From JBBDWZ01 sp050732575 (GTDB lineage: Bacteria; Gemmatimonadota; Gemmatimonadetes; Longimicrobiales; RSA9): a stretch of 48,398 bases of DNA. The notes beneath the pieces are model-generated. The model was given only the letters and a program-made list of their open reading frames with translations, ran no database searches and was not told the origin of the DNA. Shown here piece after piece: positions 25,772 through 35,257 of this stretch (position 1 is the stretch's first letter; each line of letters starts with the position of its first letter). Position numbers and translations under genes: made by a program. Location of the stretch: contig JBOHRF010000008.1 in the NCBI GenBank assembly GCA_050732575.1, forward strand, positions 1-48,398. Reading direction: 5' to 3'.

Positions 25772-26785
25772 TCAGTTCCGTTTCAAATCCTTGGCAATCA
25801 TCACATGCACGCCCACATTGCCATCAACCAACTCGGTGATGCGCAGGTTGCCGGCCATGGACACGACGGCATACGCCTCACCCTGCGTGATGCCCGCCCA
25901 CTCCTGCAGGAACTTCACGGCCTCGCGCACAGCAATTTCGGTGGCGCGCGTGAGATTGGGATCGAAGCCCATCAGGATGTGATATGTGGGTGTTTCCGCG
26001 CGCGGCCATGCCAGCGTTTTTCCTTTGCGCACGAAGAACTGAAGCCGGCCGCGCAATGACGTTTCCAACCCGGTCTGATTGACCTCGCCGTCGCCCTGAG
26101 CGGCGTGGCCGTCCCCTACCTCGAAGAGCGCACCGGCAACGTGAACGGGAATGTAAACCGTGGTACCTGCCACCAACTCTTGGTTGTCCATATTGCCTGC
26201 GTGTTGGCCGGGTGGGTTGCTGCTCACGCGGCCGGAGTCCGGTGGCGGTGCCACGCCCATGCTGCCAAAGAATGGGCGCAAGGGCACGGTGATGCCGGGC
26301 GCAATCTCGGCCGTCATCCTGGTGCGGTCCATGGTGATGATGCGGGAGCGCCGTTCGGCATCGCACAGCGCGCGCACAAAACCGCTGCAGCCGTTGTAAC
26401 CGTAATCGATGGGCAATTCAACGGAGAGGATGCGGACTTCGAGTATGTCACCAGGCTCGGCTCCCTCGACATGGATGGGGCCGGTCAGGATATGGCCGCC
26501 CGGTCCTCGATCGGTGACGGAGTCGTAGATGGCACGCAATTCAGGCTGCACTTTTTCGGGTGGCAGGCCCATGCGCTGCAGTCCGGTCGGGCTGTTGGTG
26601 AGCATAGTGGTTACATCGACAATGTCTCCGGACTTGACGCGCAATACACCCGGCTTTGCGGGATCGTAGTGACCGAACGCAACGGTGCGGGGACTGGCGC
26701 GCAGCGTGTGAACCGTGGGCGCGGTCTGAGCAACGAGTGCGCAAGGCGTGAAGAGCGCGAGCAAAAGGCATCGCCTCACGGACAT
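25772..26785 (-). CDS. Secreted acetamidase/formamidase family protein
   Basis: This 337-residue protein carries a signal peptide (about 1-20, LLLALFTPCALVA). It matches the FmdA/AmdA family: HYDPAKPGVLRVKSGDIVDV, GPGGHILTGPIHVEGAEPGD, ILEVRILSVELP, and VHVAGALFEVGDGHAAQGDGE with the conserved histidine and acidic residues. Family members hydrolyse formamide, acetamide or related amides to ammonia and acid, using zinc. The signal peptide places this one outside the cytosol, so it may act on environmental amides. GAGGAG lies 6 bases before ATG 26785. It is convergent with actF and divergent from the metalloprotease. No amide transporter or urea-type genes are near, so the substrate is open. 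Confidence 0.85.
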   Translation of the reverse strand: MSVRRCLLLALFTPCALVAQTAPTVHTLRASPRTVAFGHYDPAKPGVLRVKSGDIVDVTTMLTNSPTGLQRMGLPPEKVQPELRAIYDSVTDRGPGGHILTGPIHVEGAEPGDILEVRILSVELPIDYGYNGCSGFVRALCDAERRSRIITMDRTRMTAEIAPGITVPLRPFFGSMGVAPPPDSGRVSSNPPGQHAGNMDNQELVAGTTVYIPVHVAGALFEVGDGHAAQGDGEVNQTGLETSLRGRLQFFVRKGKTLAWPRAETPTYHILMGFDPNLTRATEIAVREAVKFLQEWAGITQGEAYAVVSMAGNLRITELVDGNVGVHVMIAKDLKRN

Positions 26786-27203
26786 GGTCAGCTCCTCTTT
26801 TCTCTATCAGCGTGTTGGTCAACGCTCACGTGTGAGACCAAAACGGTATACGATCTGAGTCGCATTTGCCATGTTGTCGGCACCCGGGTTGCACGTCGAC
26901 CGCGTGCTAAACGTCGTTGGGTGCGGCGCGGCCCGACGACTGCGACGTAGACGATCCGATCGGGCGGTGCGCAGAGCGTTGCGGCCCGTTAAGGCAATAG
27001 ATACTGATGAGCCGCCGTGGGCGGTTGTGCGTGGGCGTTACCGGGCAGTGTTCTGGATATACCCGTCACCGTTCGTTTGATCGAACTGGGCAGCCAACGA
27101 CCGATTTTCAACCGACGGGTGTCATTTCGCGTGCCGGCCCGCTCGGGTATCCGCATCGAGCCGGCACACGCTTTCACGGACATGGAGCGCGGTCAGTGCG
27201 CAA

Positions 27204-29051
27204 GTGCAGCTGGGCCAGGCGCTCGGTCGGTTCGCGATCGAGATCGATTTTGCGGGCAGTCCAGGTCCTCCGGTGTGCGTTACCGTGGAAGCGGCACACG
27301 TGCCCGAGATCCTGTCGGTCCTGCCTGCTGGTGCTCGCACGGAGGATCAAATCACCATTCAGGGCCGCTACTTCGGCTCACTGTCTTCGGGCAACGACGT
27401 GCGCATCGATGGTGTGCGCGCATTGGTGACGAGCGCCAGCCCGACGCAGTTGCGCGTGCAGGTGCCCCGCTGCCTGACCAGCGGGCCGACGCAGATCACG
27501 ATTCGGCGTGGCTCGCTGCAAAGCGAACCGGCAGCGCTCGAGGTCACAGGCACGACGGTGCAACAGGTGAATCTGCGCGCCGGCGAAGTTTTGCTTGATG
27601 CCGGCCATGCGGCCTGCCTGCGCCTGGCACCCAATACAGCCAGCGCGCGCTATATCGTGATTCCCGTGAACGCTGCTGGGGAAGGTGAACCGGCTGCGGG
27701 CTTCCAGGTCAGTGGCACCAACGGTGACCTGGTGGCGCGCATGTGGACCGCCCGCCTGTCCGGCGGTTCAACCCGTGATGTAGGAGCGGAGTTCGAAGCG
27801 CGGTTGCGCCGCCAGGAAGCTGCGCTGCTCAGCCGGGCGCAAGCTCGACCGCGACCGCGCGAGCGGGTGCAAGCGCGCGTACGGATTCCCGAGCTGGGTG
27901 ATGCGCGTGACTTCAACGTTATTGCACCCTGGTATGGCTGGGTGCAAGTGAGAGCCAGTGCGCGCGGTCTGGGGCGTCACGTCATCATTTACGTGGACGA
28001 GCGCGCACCCGTCATCTCGGATGACTACCTGGCCGGTTTGGTGCAAACGTTCGATGATCTGATCTATCCCACGGATGTGGACGTGTTCGGCGAACCGTCC
28101 GATGTGGATGGCAACGGACGCGTGGCGGTGTTGCTGAGTCCGGCCGTCAACCGCCTCACGCCGGCCGGCTCAAACGGTTTCATTGCCGGCTTCTTCTATG
28201 GCTGTGATTTGCTGGATAGACTCGACTGTGAGGAAAGCAACGGCGGTGAAGTGCTCTACACGGTCACACCAGATCCCAACGGCATGTTCGGGATCCGACA
28301 TACCGAGGCATCGATCCAGCGCCTGCTGCCGGCCGTGATCGTGCACGAGCTGGCGCATGCCATTCATTTCAATCAACGCGTGCTGGTCAACCAGCAGTTC
28401 GATTTTGACGCGTTGTGGCTGGCCGAAGCACTGGCGCATTCCGCGGAAGACACGTTGGCGGGCGTGCTGCACAGCCGAGGGGACAGCGCGGGTGCCCGGG
28501 ACATGGCGTACCAGAACTACCTGCGCGCGTCATTGTTTCTGACTGCGCCGGAACGGACGAGTCTGGTTCCCATCGTCGGCTTCGGCACGCTGGAAGAGCG
28601 CGGCGCAGGCTGGCTGTTCCTGAAATATTTGCGCGCGCGCACCAACCCCGATGTGATGCGCCGGCTGACCAACGGCCGTCGATTCGGTTCGCAGAATGTC
28701 ACCCAGGTTACCGGCCTGGAGTGGCCCTCGCTTCTGGGCGACTGGGCTACGGCGATGTACGCGGCAGCGAGCATCGATGTGAACGGGAGCAGGCTGGCCC
28801 AACACACGTTCGGCAGCTTCGATCTGGCCGCGGCCATCAAGAGTGTATCCGATGGCCGGTATCCGCTCGAACCCAGGCAACCCAGGTCAGCCAGATTCAC
28901 ACTGGAGCTGATGCTGCCGCCCTCGGCGGCAACCTACCTCCAACTCGAGGTGCCCGCGGCCGAGTCGTTCAGCCTTTCCTTACGGGGCGAACGTGGCCAC
29001 GACTTCCACACCTCGGCGCGACCGGCCATCGCGATTCTTCGCATAGAATGA
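27204..29051 (+). CDS. IPT/TIG-domain zinc metalloprotease, 5' end probably frameshifted
   Basis: The visible 615 residues hold an IPT/TIG Ig-like domain (about 30-115, PEILSVLPAGARTEDQITIQ), a basic linker, and a catalytic domain. Its zinc motif HELAHAIH starts at H381, followed by LAEALAHSAED, which may supply the third ligand. Layout and motif resemble secreted M30-like (hyicolysin-type) peptidases. No signal peptide is present in this frame. An upstream stretch in another frame (27050-27184) reads PVTVRLIELGSQRPIF and RVSFRVPARSGI, an Ig-like strand pattern that would join to VSAQVQLGQ by one base change near 27184. The true start is therefore upstream and the gene is broken or mis-sequenced there. 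Only 2 bases separate its stop from the convergent DUF4349 gene. Confidence 0.75.
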   Translation: MQLGQALGRFAIEIDFAGSPGPPVCVTVEAAHVPEILSVLPAGARTEDQITIQGRYFGSLSSGNDVRIDGVRALVTSASPTQLRVQVPRCLTSGPTQITIRRGSLQSEPAALEVTGTTVQQVNLRAGEVLLDAGHAACLRLAPNTASARYIVIPVNAAGEGEPAAGFQVSGTNGDLVARMWTARLSGGSTRDVGAEFEARLRRQEAALLSRAQARPRPRERVQARVRIPELGDARDFNVIAPWYGWVQVRASARGLGRHVIIYVDERAPVISDDYLAGLVQTFDDLIYPTDVDVFGEPSDVDGNGRVAVLLSPAVNRLTPAGSNGFIAGFFYGCDLLDRLDCEESNGGEVLYTVTPDPNGMFGIRHTEASIQRLLPAVIVHELAHAIHFNQRVLVNQQFDFDALWLAEALAHSAEDTLAGVLHSRGDSAGARDMAYQNYLRASLFLTAPERTSLVPIVGFGTLEERGAGWLFLKYLRARTNPDVMRRLTNGRRFGSQNVTQVTGLEWPSLLGDWATAMYAAASIDVNGSRLAQHTFGSFDLAAAIKSVSDGRYPLEPRQPRSARFTLELMLPPSAATYLQLEVPAAESFSLSLRGERGHDFHTSARPAIAILRIE

Positions 29052-29053
29052 CG

Positions 29054-29968
29054 TCACGCGTGTCGCAAGCGGCGCCAGCCGCGGCGGCCCAGCCAAACGG
29101 TGCCGGCCAGAATTACGGCCAGGGGGACGATCAGGCCGAGTGCGGCAATGAGTCCGGCCAGGAAGTGCACGAAGTTCTGCCAGGCTTGCAGGAAGGACTC
29201 CACAATGATGTTCTGGCCCGGACCGGAGACCAGGGGTGCGGGTTCGTGCAGGTTGACAGTGAGCGTGCTCATGGCAACGCGGCTGCGCAGGTAGCGCAGG
29301 CGGCCATCCATACGTTCGATTTCTTCACGCACGCGGGCCAGCTCGCGCTCAACGGCGAGCACTTCTTCCAGCTTGCCAGTGCGTGCTTCGAGCAAACGCA
29401 GCAGCCGCTCTTCCAGACGCCGTGCATTGGCCACGCGCGCGCTCACATCCACATACTCCTCGCCCACGTCCTGCGCCGTAATGTCCACGGACTCGACCTC
29501 ACCAAACGGTTCCAAACCGCGTACGGCCTCATCGAAACGCGCGGCGGGAATCTTGAGCTCGAGCGTGGCCATGCGCACGCGTTCCTGCCCGGCTTCCACG
29601 GACACATTTGCCACGAAACCGCCCAGTTGTGCGGCCAGCGCGCGCACATTGGCCATGGCTGATGCCAATGAATCGACCTTCACACGCGCCGATCCGCTGC
29701 GCACGATCAGGTTGGAGGCAACAACGTCCTGAGCCAGAGGCGCAGACGGAGCCCGCGGTTGGGACTCCTCACTGGTTCCGGCGGCGGAAAGGGCCAGGCG
29801 CTTGGGCGCCGAGGAATCGAATGCGGATGTACGATCTGGCTGCGCGCGCGGCGCGGGCGCCATCTGATCCATGCTGCCATCGGCAGGCATGATCCGGTCA
29901 CTACATGCGCTGAAAGCAGCGGCAGCGGTGACCATGAGCAACGCGTATCTGACTACAGGCCGGTTCAT
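29054..29968 (-). CDS. DUF4349 lipoprotein
   Basis: This 304-residue protein starts at ATG 29968 with GGAG 8 bases upstream. Its signal ends in a lipobox-like AFSAC. A Pro/Ala/Ser-rich linker follows, then the DUF4349 domain from about residue 75 (LIVRSGSARVKVDSLASAMA, then LGGFVANVSVEAGQE). A coiled-coil hairpin (about 165-230, RRLEERLLRLLEARTGKLEE) comes next, and a C-terminal TM anchor at about 265-292 with a basic end. The predicted topology is a periplasmic protein held by a lipid at one end and a helix at the other. The biochemical role of the family is not known to me. It is probably transcribed apart from the MutS-like gene, 83 bases upstream on the same strand. Confidence 0.85.
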   Translation of the reverse strand: MNRPVVRYALLMVTAAAAFSACSDRIMPADGSMDQMAPAPRAQPDRTSAFDSSAPKRLALSAAGTSEESQPRAPSAPLAQDVVASNLIVRSGSARVKVDSLASAMANVRALAAQLGGFVANVSVEAGQERVRMATLELKIPAARFDEAVRGLEPFGEVESVDITAQDVGEEYVDVSARVANARRLEERLLRLLEARTGKLEEVLAVERELARVREEIERMDGRLRYLRSRVAMSTLTVNLHEPAPLVSGPGQNIIVESFLQAWQNFVHFLAGLIAALGLIVPLAVILAGTVWLGRRGWRRLRHA

Positions 29969-30051
29969 GGCCGTTTCTCCGATTTGTTGGCGGGTGCGGC
30001 AACCACAACGCTGCCGCCTCAACGGAGAAAGGACGTGGCAGTCCGGAAGAA

Positions 30052-31470
30052 TTACACAGATGGATCGCGGTCGCTGGCCAGCAGATCGAAAACGCCTTCT
30101 TCTCGCAACACGCGCATCCCCAGTCGCTGAGACGAGATGCCGGGCCGCAAGACATAGTCGAATTCGAGCGTCCCGGATTGCTCGTTGGCTTCGAACCGAA
30201 AGCAGGTAACTCCTTGAGTGGCAAGCAGGGGTTCACCCAACTCGATCAGGTGCGATGACACGAGGAAGACGCAGCCGTTCATGGCGGCCAGACGGACCAG
30301 GACGGCGCGCGAGGCATCGAGTGCATCCTTCACGTTGGTTCCCATGAATGGCTCGTCCAGCAAGGCAGCGACGCGTTGGCCATCGGCCACGGCCTGAGCG
30401 ATCGACTTGATGCGCAGTGCTTCGGCGCGGAAGAAGCTGATGCCACTCCTCAGGTTGTCGACCAGCGCAATGGCGGTGAAAAGGCTGTCACACGGGGAAA
30501 AACGAAAGGAATGCGCGGGCACGCCCATGCCCAGGTGCGCAAGGTAAAGCGCGATGCCAGACGCGCGCAGATAGGTTGTCTTGCCGGCCATATTGGGCCC
30601 GGTCAGGAACAGCAAGCGCTTTTGTTGATCGACCTGCAGAGCGTTGGGCACCGCGTTCTCCACGAACGGGTGGTAAACGCCTTCGGCGACCACCTCGAGC
30701 TCGCCATCCACCACCTCGGGCATGGCGAATTGGAACTGGCGCGTGGCATCGGCCATGGAAATGAAGGCATCGATCTCGAAAATGATGCGCAGCATGCGCT
30801 CTATCGCGTCGCGCTCATCCAGGCGCACCAACCGATCAACGCGAATGGTACGCAAGAACGGCAACTGGCCGTGCCCCTCAGGAGGCAGTGCCGCGAACGC
30901 CGGTCGTTGCACCAGAGACCGTAGCTCCTGAAGCAATGGTCCCAGCTCACCGGGTGCACCCGCCAGCTCGGGTCGCGCGGCCAGCCGCTTCAGTGCGTGG
31001 ATCATGCGCACCGAGCGGTTTACTCCGTTCATGACATCCCAATAATGCCGATAGTCGCTGCCGAAACGCGCGGTGATGGCCTCCATGAACAGGTCGATGG
31101 GATTTCTCGAGGTGACGATGGAAAGCCCAGACTGAACGAACTTCTCTACCGATGAAACAATGACTTCACCCGGCAACAGATCGTACGCGCGACGATGCTC
31201 GAGAACGTGCTGCAACGATTGCTGCACGGTGCGGATTTTGTGCGCGTTAGACAAGGGATGTCGCCAACGGGTGCGCAGGGCCTGCGCGCCGCCGCGCGTG
31301 CGGGTGCGGTTCAGCAGATCGAACACGGTGGGCGCTTCTTCAGCCTCGAAGATCTCGAGATCGCGATAGGTCTGCCGGTCCATCACCATCTCATCGGGAT
31401 TGAGTGCCTGCCGGGGCGGGCGCGGCACCGGGGCCTGGCCGGGTGTCGAGGGGATGGACAAGAGCTTCAT
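30052..31470 (-). CDS. MutS-family ATPase lacking the mismatch-recognition domain
   Basis: This 472-residue protein has a helical lever/core-like region (about 40-270) and a MutS-type ABC ATPase domain (about 275-445). Walker A is GPNMAGKTTY near 291, the signature-loop region is DNLRSGISFFRAE, Walker B is LLDEPFMGTN near 368, and the switch is VSSHLIEL. The N-terminal mismatch-binding and connector domains of classical MutS are absent, as is the Smr nuclease of MutS2. Such short MutS relatives are common in Bacteroidetes-like phyla and are poorly characterised. They may act on recombination or branched DNA (family-level inference). AGGAGAG lies just upstream of ATG 31470. It is a good ATPase; its DNA target is unknown. 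Confidence 0.87.
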   Translation of the reverse strand: MKLLSIPSTPGQAPVPRPPRQALNPDEMVMDRQTYRDLEIFEAEEAPTVFDLLNRTRTRGGAQALRTRWRHPLSNAHKIRTVQQSLQHVLEHRRAYDLLPGEVIVSSVEKFVQSGLSIVTSRNPIDLFMEAITARFGSDYRHYWDVMNGVNRSVRMIHALKRLAARPELAGAPGELGPLLQELRSLVQRPAFAALPPEGHGQLPFLRTIRVDRLVRLDERDAIERMLRIIFEIDAFISMADATRQFQFAMPEVVDGELEVVAEGVYHPFVENAVPNALQVDQQKRLLFLTGPNMAGKTTYLRASGIALYLAHLGMGVPAHSFRFSPCDSLFTAIALVDNLRSGISFFRAEALRIKSIAQAVADGQRVAALLDEPFMGTNVKDALDASRAVLVRLAAMNGCVFLVSSHLIELGEPLLATQGVTCFRFEANEQSGTLEFDYVLRPGISSQRLGMRVLREEGVFDLLASDRDPSV

Positions 31471-31612
31471 GCAACTCTCCTGGCTCTTTGCAACACGCGG
31501 AACGCCGGATCAGGTGGTAGGCATCCGGAGACGATTGTGTTCCGTGAACGGATGGCGGTCGCTGCACACAACGGCGCACCGCCCTGGCACGGTTGGCGGC
31601 ACCGGGGCGGCC

Positions 31613-31966
31613 TCACTTCTTGTCGGGTGGCAGCACCGGATCCGATTCCCAGTCCCCGTGCCAGGCATCGCGCAGTGCGCCAATGACAGTTGCCTGTACA
31701 CGCGGGTCCTGATCGAGCAGCTGCTGAACGAAGGCCTGATCCTCGGCCGTGGCCGAGCCGCGGCCCAGGTGGCTGACCGCGCCGTACCACTCCACGTGGC
31801 CCGAGCCGATGAAAGAAAGGTTACGCGCTTCTACGGCGGCTAACAGCTCGTCCAGGAACGCGTCTACGGCATCCTCATCCAGGTTGGCATCCAGTCGAAA
31901 CGCTACGGGAAAGGCGAGTTCCCGGAACTCACCCACACGCTTCTTCTTGCGCAGTCGCTTTTTCAT
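31613..31966 (-). CDS. yggL: YggL-family (DUF469) protein
   Basis: This 117-residue protein starts MKKRLRKKKRVGEF, continues with ELAFPVAFRLDAN and LSFIGSGHVEWYGAV, and ends in a charged tail. This matches YggL/DUF469, reported to bind 50S ribosomal subunits in enteric bacteria. The chosen ATG 31966 fits the family N-terminus. An upstream in-frame start at 32065 would add 33 unconserved residues. No strong ribosome binding site is visible. The C-terminal ALRDAWHGDWES extends past the usual family end. Confidence 0.85.
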   Translation of the reverse strand: MKKRLRKKKRVGEFRELAFPVAFRLDANLDEDAVDAFLDELLAAVEARNLSFIGSGHVEWYGAVSHLGRGSATAEDQAFVQQLLDQDPRVQATVIGALRDAWHGDWESDPVLPPDKK

Positions 31967-32090
31967 TTCATTGGGCTGTAGGGAGTGATGGCCGCCGATC
32001 GGATCAACAGCGTAAGCAATCAAGCGGCGAAGGGAAAGAGTGGGGAGGCTGCGCAGTGCGGGCAAAGGTGGTAGCTTCGCCCGGTGCCGT

Positions 32091-32888
32091 TCAAACTCTG
32101 CGCGCTTGCACTACCAGATCGCCCGGGTATTTGCTGCCGTAGGGCGCGCCCTCGTAATCCGCATCGATCTGCTCCACCTGGAAGCCGCACCGCTGCAACA
32201 GATGCTCGATCTCGAAGCGAAACAAGTAACGCATGGCAAAGGCATGCACGACGCGCTCGCGCCTCCCGTCTGGATGCGTGATGTCGTAGATCAGTTCGAC
32301 CTGATTGACCTGGTTGGCCAGGTCACGCGCAATCGTTCGATGACTGCGAATCACGCGGCGGCCGTTGGAGGTCACGAACTCTGGCTCGGTGCCAACCTCC
32401 TGTCCGAGGTCGTCGCGCACCAGCGCCTCGAGCCAGGGATTGAACAGGTCGAACACGAGCTTGCCGTCCGGAACCAAATGGCGGTGTAGGGAATGCAGGC
32501 ACGCTATCTGATCGGCCACACGGGCCAGATGTTGGAACGGACGGAAGGGAATGGTGACCAGTCGAAACCTCTGCTCCAGCTGAAAGTCGCGCATGTCGGC
32601 CTGGACCAGACGAACGCGCGCGCGCACTTCCGCGCTTTCCTGCTGCAGTCGAGTGCGGCACTCCTCGAGCATATGCGGTGAGGCATCCAGGCCGGTGATC
32701 TCGATGCCGGCGCGAGCCGTGGGGAGCAAGACGCGACCCGTGCCGCAACCAACTTCCAGCACAGGTCCCCCCACTGCGCGTGCTGCGTCAACATAGAATT
32801 CGATGTCGCGGCGCTGGGCGTAGAGCGTTACGTGATCGTACAGATCAGCGATGTGCTGGTAATCGCCGGACGTCAATTCAGTCTCCAC
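32091..32888 (-). CDS. Class I SAM-dependent methyltransferase
   Basis: This 265-residue protein has a Rossmann-type methyltransferase fold. Motif I is VLEVGCGTGRVLLP near residue 43, the acidic end of strand 2 is in ITGLDASPHML, motif III is VQADMRDF, then IPFRPFQHL and GKLVFDLFNP. The GTG start at 32888 is supported by GGGAGG four bases upstream. The second half (VIRSHRTIARDLANQVNQVE, a beta-sheet with RRERVVHAFAMRY) resembles the add-on domain of small-molecule methyltransferases of the Methyltransf_25 group. It is divergent from the Ig-metalloprotease gene across 132 bases. The substrate cannot be read from context. Confidence 0.85.
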   Translation of the reverse strand: METELTSGDYQHIADLYDHVTLYAQRRDIEFYVDAARAVGGPVLEVGCGTGRVLLPTARAGIEITGLDASPHMLEECRTRLQQESAEVRARVRLVQADMRDFQLEQRFRLVTIPFRPFQHLARVADQIACLHSLHRHLVPDGKLVFDLFNPWLEALVRDDLGQEVGTEPEFVTSNGRRVIRSHRTIARDLANQVNQVELIYDITHPDGRRERVVHAFAMRYLFRFEIEHLLQRCGFQVEQIDADYEGAPYGSKYPGDLVVQARRV

Positions 32889-33020
32889 TCAACCTCCCTC
32901 ACAGGGCTGGAAACGAATTTTAGGCACGGGGCGCCGTCGTTCAAGTCAGGTGCGTTGACACCGTCCGGGCCACGGACCAGAATTGCGGCAGTGCTTCCGT
33001 TCAAACTCCGAGGTACCAGC

Positions 33021-35186
33021 GTGCCATTCCGGCCGCAACTATTCAAGATCCTGTTGGTCTGTCTCGCGTGCGCGGCCTGTTCCAGTGATACGGCGGATCC
33101 CAACGCCAACGTGGTCGTGAGCATGGAAGTCAGCGCGCAACCCGGGACGCTCATCGTGGGTGAGGCCCTGCCGATACGGGCGCGCGCACGTAATGGCGTG
33201 GGCGGTACCGTAGCCAACGCGGTCGTGCGCTTCGAGGCGCAAAACGGCAGTGGCGTGGTGACGCCCGTCGAGGCGGTCTCCAATGCGGCGGGTGAGGCGC
33301 AGGTCACGTGGACGCTCGGTACGCGGGCGGGCCTCCAATCTGTGCATGTGCGGAGCGGCGCGGCCTTCAGCATCATCGAAGTTGCCGCGCGCGCGGGTGC
33401 ACCGGCCAGCCTGGCCAAGCAATCAGGCGATGCGCAGGTTGGACTGCCTGCCGCGGCCCTGAGCGCACAGTTGGTGGCACGCGTGACCGACGCCCACGGC
33501 AACCCGGCCAGTAGCGTCAGTGTGGAGTTCGTGGTGCGCTCCGGTGGCGGCAGCGTGTCGCCCGCGTCTGCCACCACCGATGCCGAGGGCGCGGCGCGCA
33601 CTACCTGGACACTGGGTGCGGCGGCCGGCCATCACGAGCTGGAGGCGCGCACGGGCGCGCTCCCCGCAGCAGTCTTCCGGGCCACGGCCGATCCCGCATT
33701 TACGCCGCTCACCATTGCACCCTCGAGCTGGTTGATTCCGGTCAACCGGCAAGTTCGGTTCACGGCCTGGTCCGCAACGTCCGCGCAGCCCACGGTCACC
33801 TGGTCTGTGAACGGAGTGGTGGGCGGTGACGCAACGAACGGTCGCGTGGCCGGCGATGGTACGTACACCGCGCCAGGCACTGTGCCCGCCAGCAATGCGG
33901 TGCGTGTGCGGGCCACGAGTCCGCAAGGCAGCTCCCTGGAAGCGCTGGTCACCATCAGCGCGTCCGCAGGCACAGCCAGTCTACGCTGGGTCGATCTGTC
34001 GCCCCGTGTAGTCAACACGACGAGTAGTGATTCGGTGGTGGTGCTGGCAGGATTTATCGGCTATGTCGGTTCTCTGGTTCTGCGCCGTCCCAACAATACA
34101 CTGCTGTCGCTAGTGCCCTGGAGCCGGGATACCTACCGGCTGGCCGTGCCTGCAGCTCTGGCCATCAGCGGCTACATCACGGGCGACCTGCACAATTTCG
34201 TCGGCTATCTGGAGTCTGCGGATCTACCCGGACGCTACAACACCTTTGTCAACGTGCGCGATGTCTCCGTGCCCGACGCGCAAGTGACACCGCTCAATGC
34301 CAACGCACAACGCACGGATTGGGTGCTCAACCTGCGCAGCGATTCCATTCAAATTGGACAGAAGCCGCAGCTGCTGCCCTCGTTCTTTGCGCATGCGCCC
34401 GACGTATTCGATTTCGTGGCCATAGTCGACAACGTAGTCGGCTTTGCCAACCGCTCCTATATGGGAATGCGCAATGACGTGCAGGGAATCGGCGTTTCCA
34501 GCTTCAACCACAACCCGAATTTCGGTGGCTCGACGCGCCTGCAGGGTTTGATCTCCTTTCCCATCGATGGCTACTTCGATATGGCCGAGCTGGCTGCATC
34601 ACACGAGATCGGACACCGCTGGATCAACTTCCTGGACCACCCGACCATGATTCCCGGTGTACCGCACTGGCCGCTCTCCAGCATGGCCCGCGACATCATG
34701 GGCTTCAGCCTGCAGGGTGGTGTGGGCGGCAACTTTCCCTTCCAGGTGCGGGCCCGCGGCGATGGCACACACGAACTGGTGTGCAGCACGGTTACCGGCG
34801 TGTTCAGCGATCTATCACTCTACCTGATGGGCCTGATCGCGCCCGCCGAAGTGCAGCCCCACGTGGTCTTCAACAACCAGCAGTTGCCCTTGCAATGCGG
34901 CAGCTCGGGCCCGGTAACTACGGTCACCATTGCCGACATCGTTGCCGCGCAGGGACCGCGCGTGCCGGATCACACGCAGTCACAGAAAGCATTCGCGCTC
35001 GGCACGCTCGTGTTGAGTCGAGGCCGCCTGCTCAACGCCGATGAAATGGCTTTCTTCTCCCACATGGCCGCGCGCGGCGAAGCACGGGTTGAATTGCCGT
35101 ACACCAGCGGATTCAGTAAAGGCATGACCAAGCCGTTCTTCCTGGCCACGGGCGGTCGCGCTACCCTGAAGACCAAAATGTGGTAG
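33021..35186 (+). CDS. Lipoprotein with Ig-like domains and HEIGH zinc metalloprotease domain
   Basis: This 721-residue protein starts at GTG 33021 behind GAGGT. Its signal has a lipobox LACAAC. Two Big_1-like Ig domains (about 40-125 and 130-215) share a VTWTLG / TTWTLG strand, and a third Ig-like domain (about 225-310) follows. The C-terminal 400 residues carry a zinc motif SHEIGHRW (H528, H532), then a cysteine pair. It should be a surface-exposed peptidase; the Ig domains act as stalk or binding modules. It shares layout (Ig modules then a HExxH domain) but little sequence with the metalloprotease at 27.2 kb. I do not recognise the peptidase family by name. Confidence 0.78.
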   Translation: MPFRPQLFKILLVCLACAACSSDTADPNANVVVSMEVSAQPGTLIVGEALPIRARARNGVGGTVANAVVRFEAQNGSGVVTPVEAVSNAAGEAQVTWTLGTRAGLQSVHVRSGAAFSIIEVAARAGAPASLAKQSGDAQVGLPAAALSAQLVARVTDAHGNPASSVSVEFVVRSGGGSVSPASATTDAEGAARTTWTLGAAAGHHELEARTGALPAAVFRATADPAFTPLTIAPSSWLIPVNRQVRFTAWSATSAQPTVTWSVNGVVGGDATNGRVAGDGTYTAPGTVPASNAVRVRATSPQGSSLEALVTISASAGTASLRWVDLSPRVVNTTSSDSVVVLAGFIGYVGSLVLRRPNNTLLSLVPWSRDTYRLAVPAALAISGYITGDLHNFVGYLESADLPGRYNTFVNVRDVSVPDAQVTPLNANAQRTDWVLNLRSDSIQIGQKPQLLPSFFAHAPDVFDFVAIVDNVVGFANRSYMGMRNDVQGIGVSSFNHNPNFGGSTRLQGLISFPIDGYFDMAELAASHEIGHRWINFLDHPTMIPGVPHWPLSSMARDIMGFSLQGGVGGNFPFQVRARGDGTHELVCSTVTGVFSDLSLYLMGLIAPAEVQPHVVFNNQQLPLQCGSSGPVTTVTIADIVAAQGPRVPDHTQSQKAFALGTLVLSRGRLLNADEMAFFSHMAARGEARVELPYTSGFSKGMTKPFFLATGGRATLKTKMW

Positions 35187-35227
35187 CGCCGGGCCCGTTC
35201 GGCGGGTGGCGTCCGCGCGATACTTGT

Positions 35228-35243
35228 CTAATTAGCTAATTAG
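35228..35243. promoter_or_regulatory. 16-bp palindromic operator upstream of sdpR
   Basis: CTAATTAGCTAATTAG is a perfect palindrome, made of two copies of an 8-bp palindrome, in an AT-rich island just before sdpR. It sits where an ArsR-type autorepressor would bind. A TATTAT-like box lies at 35246-35251 and the start codon only a few bases later, so the message may have little or no leader. Confidence 0.75.
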
Positions 35244-35257
35244 GTTATTATCTAAGC

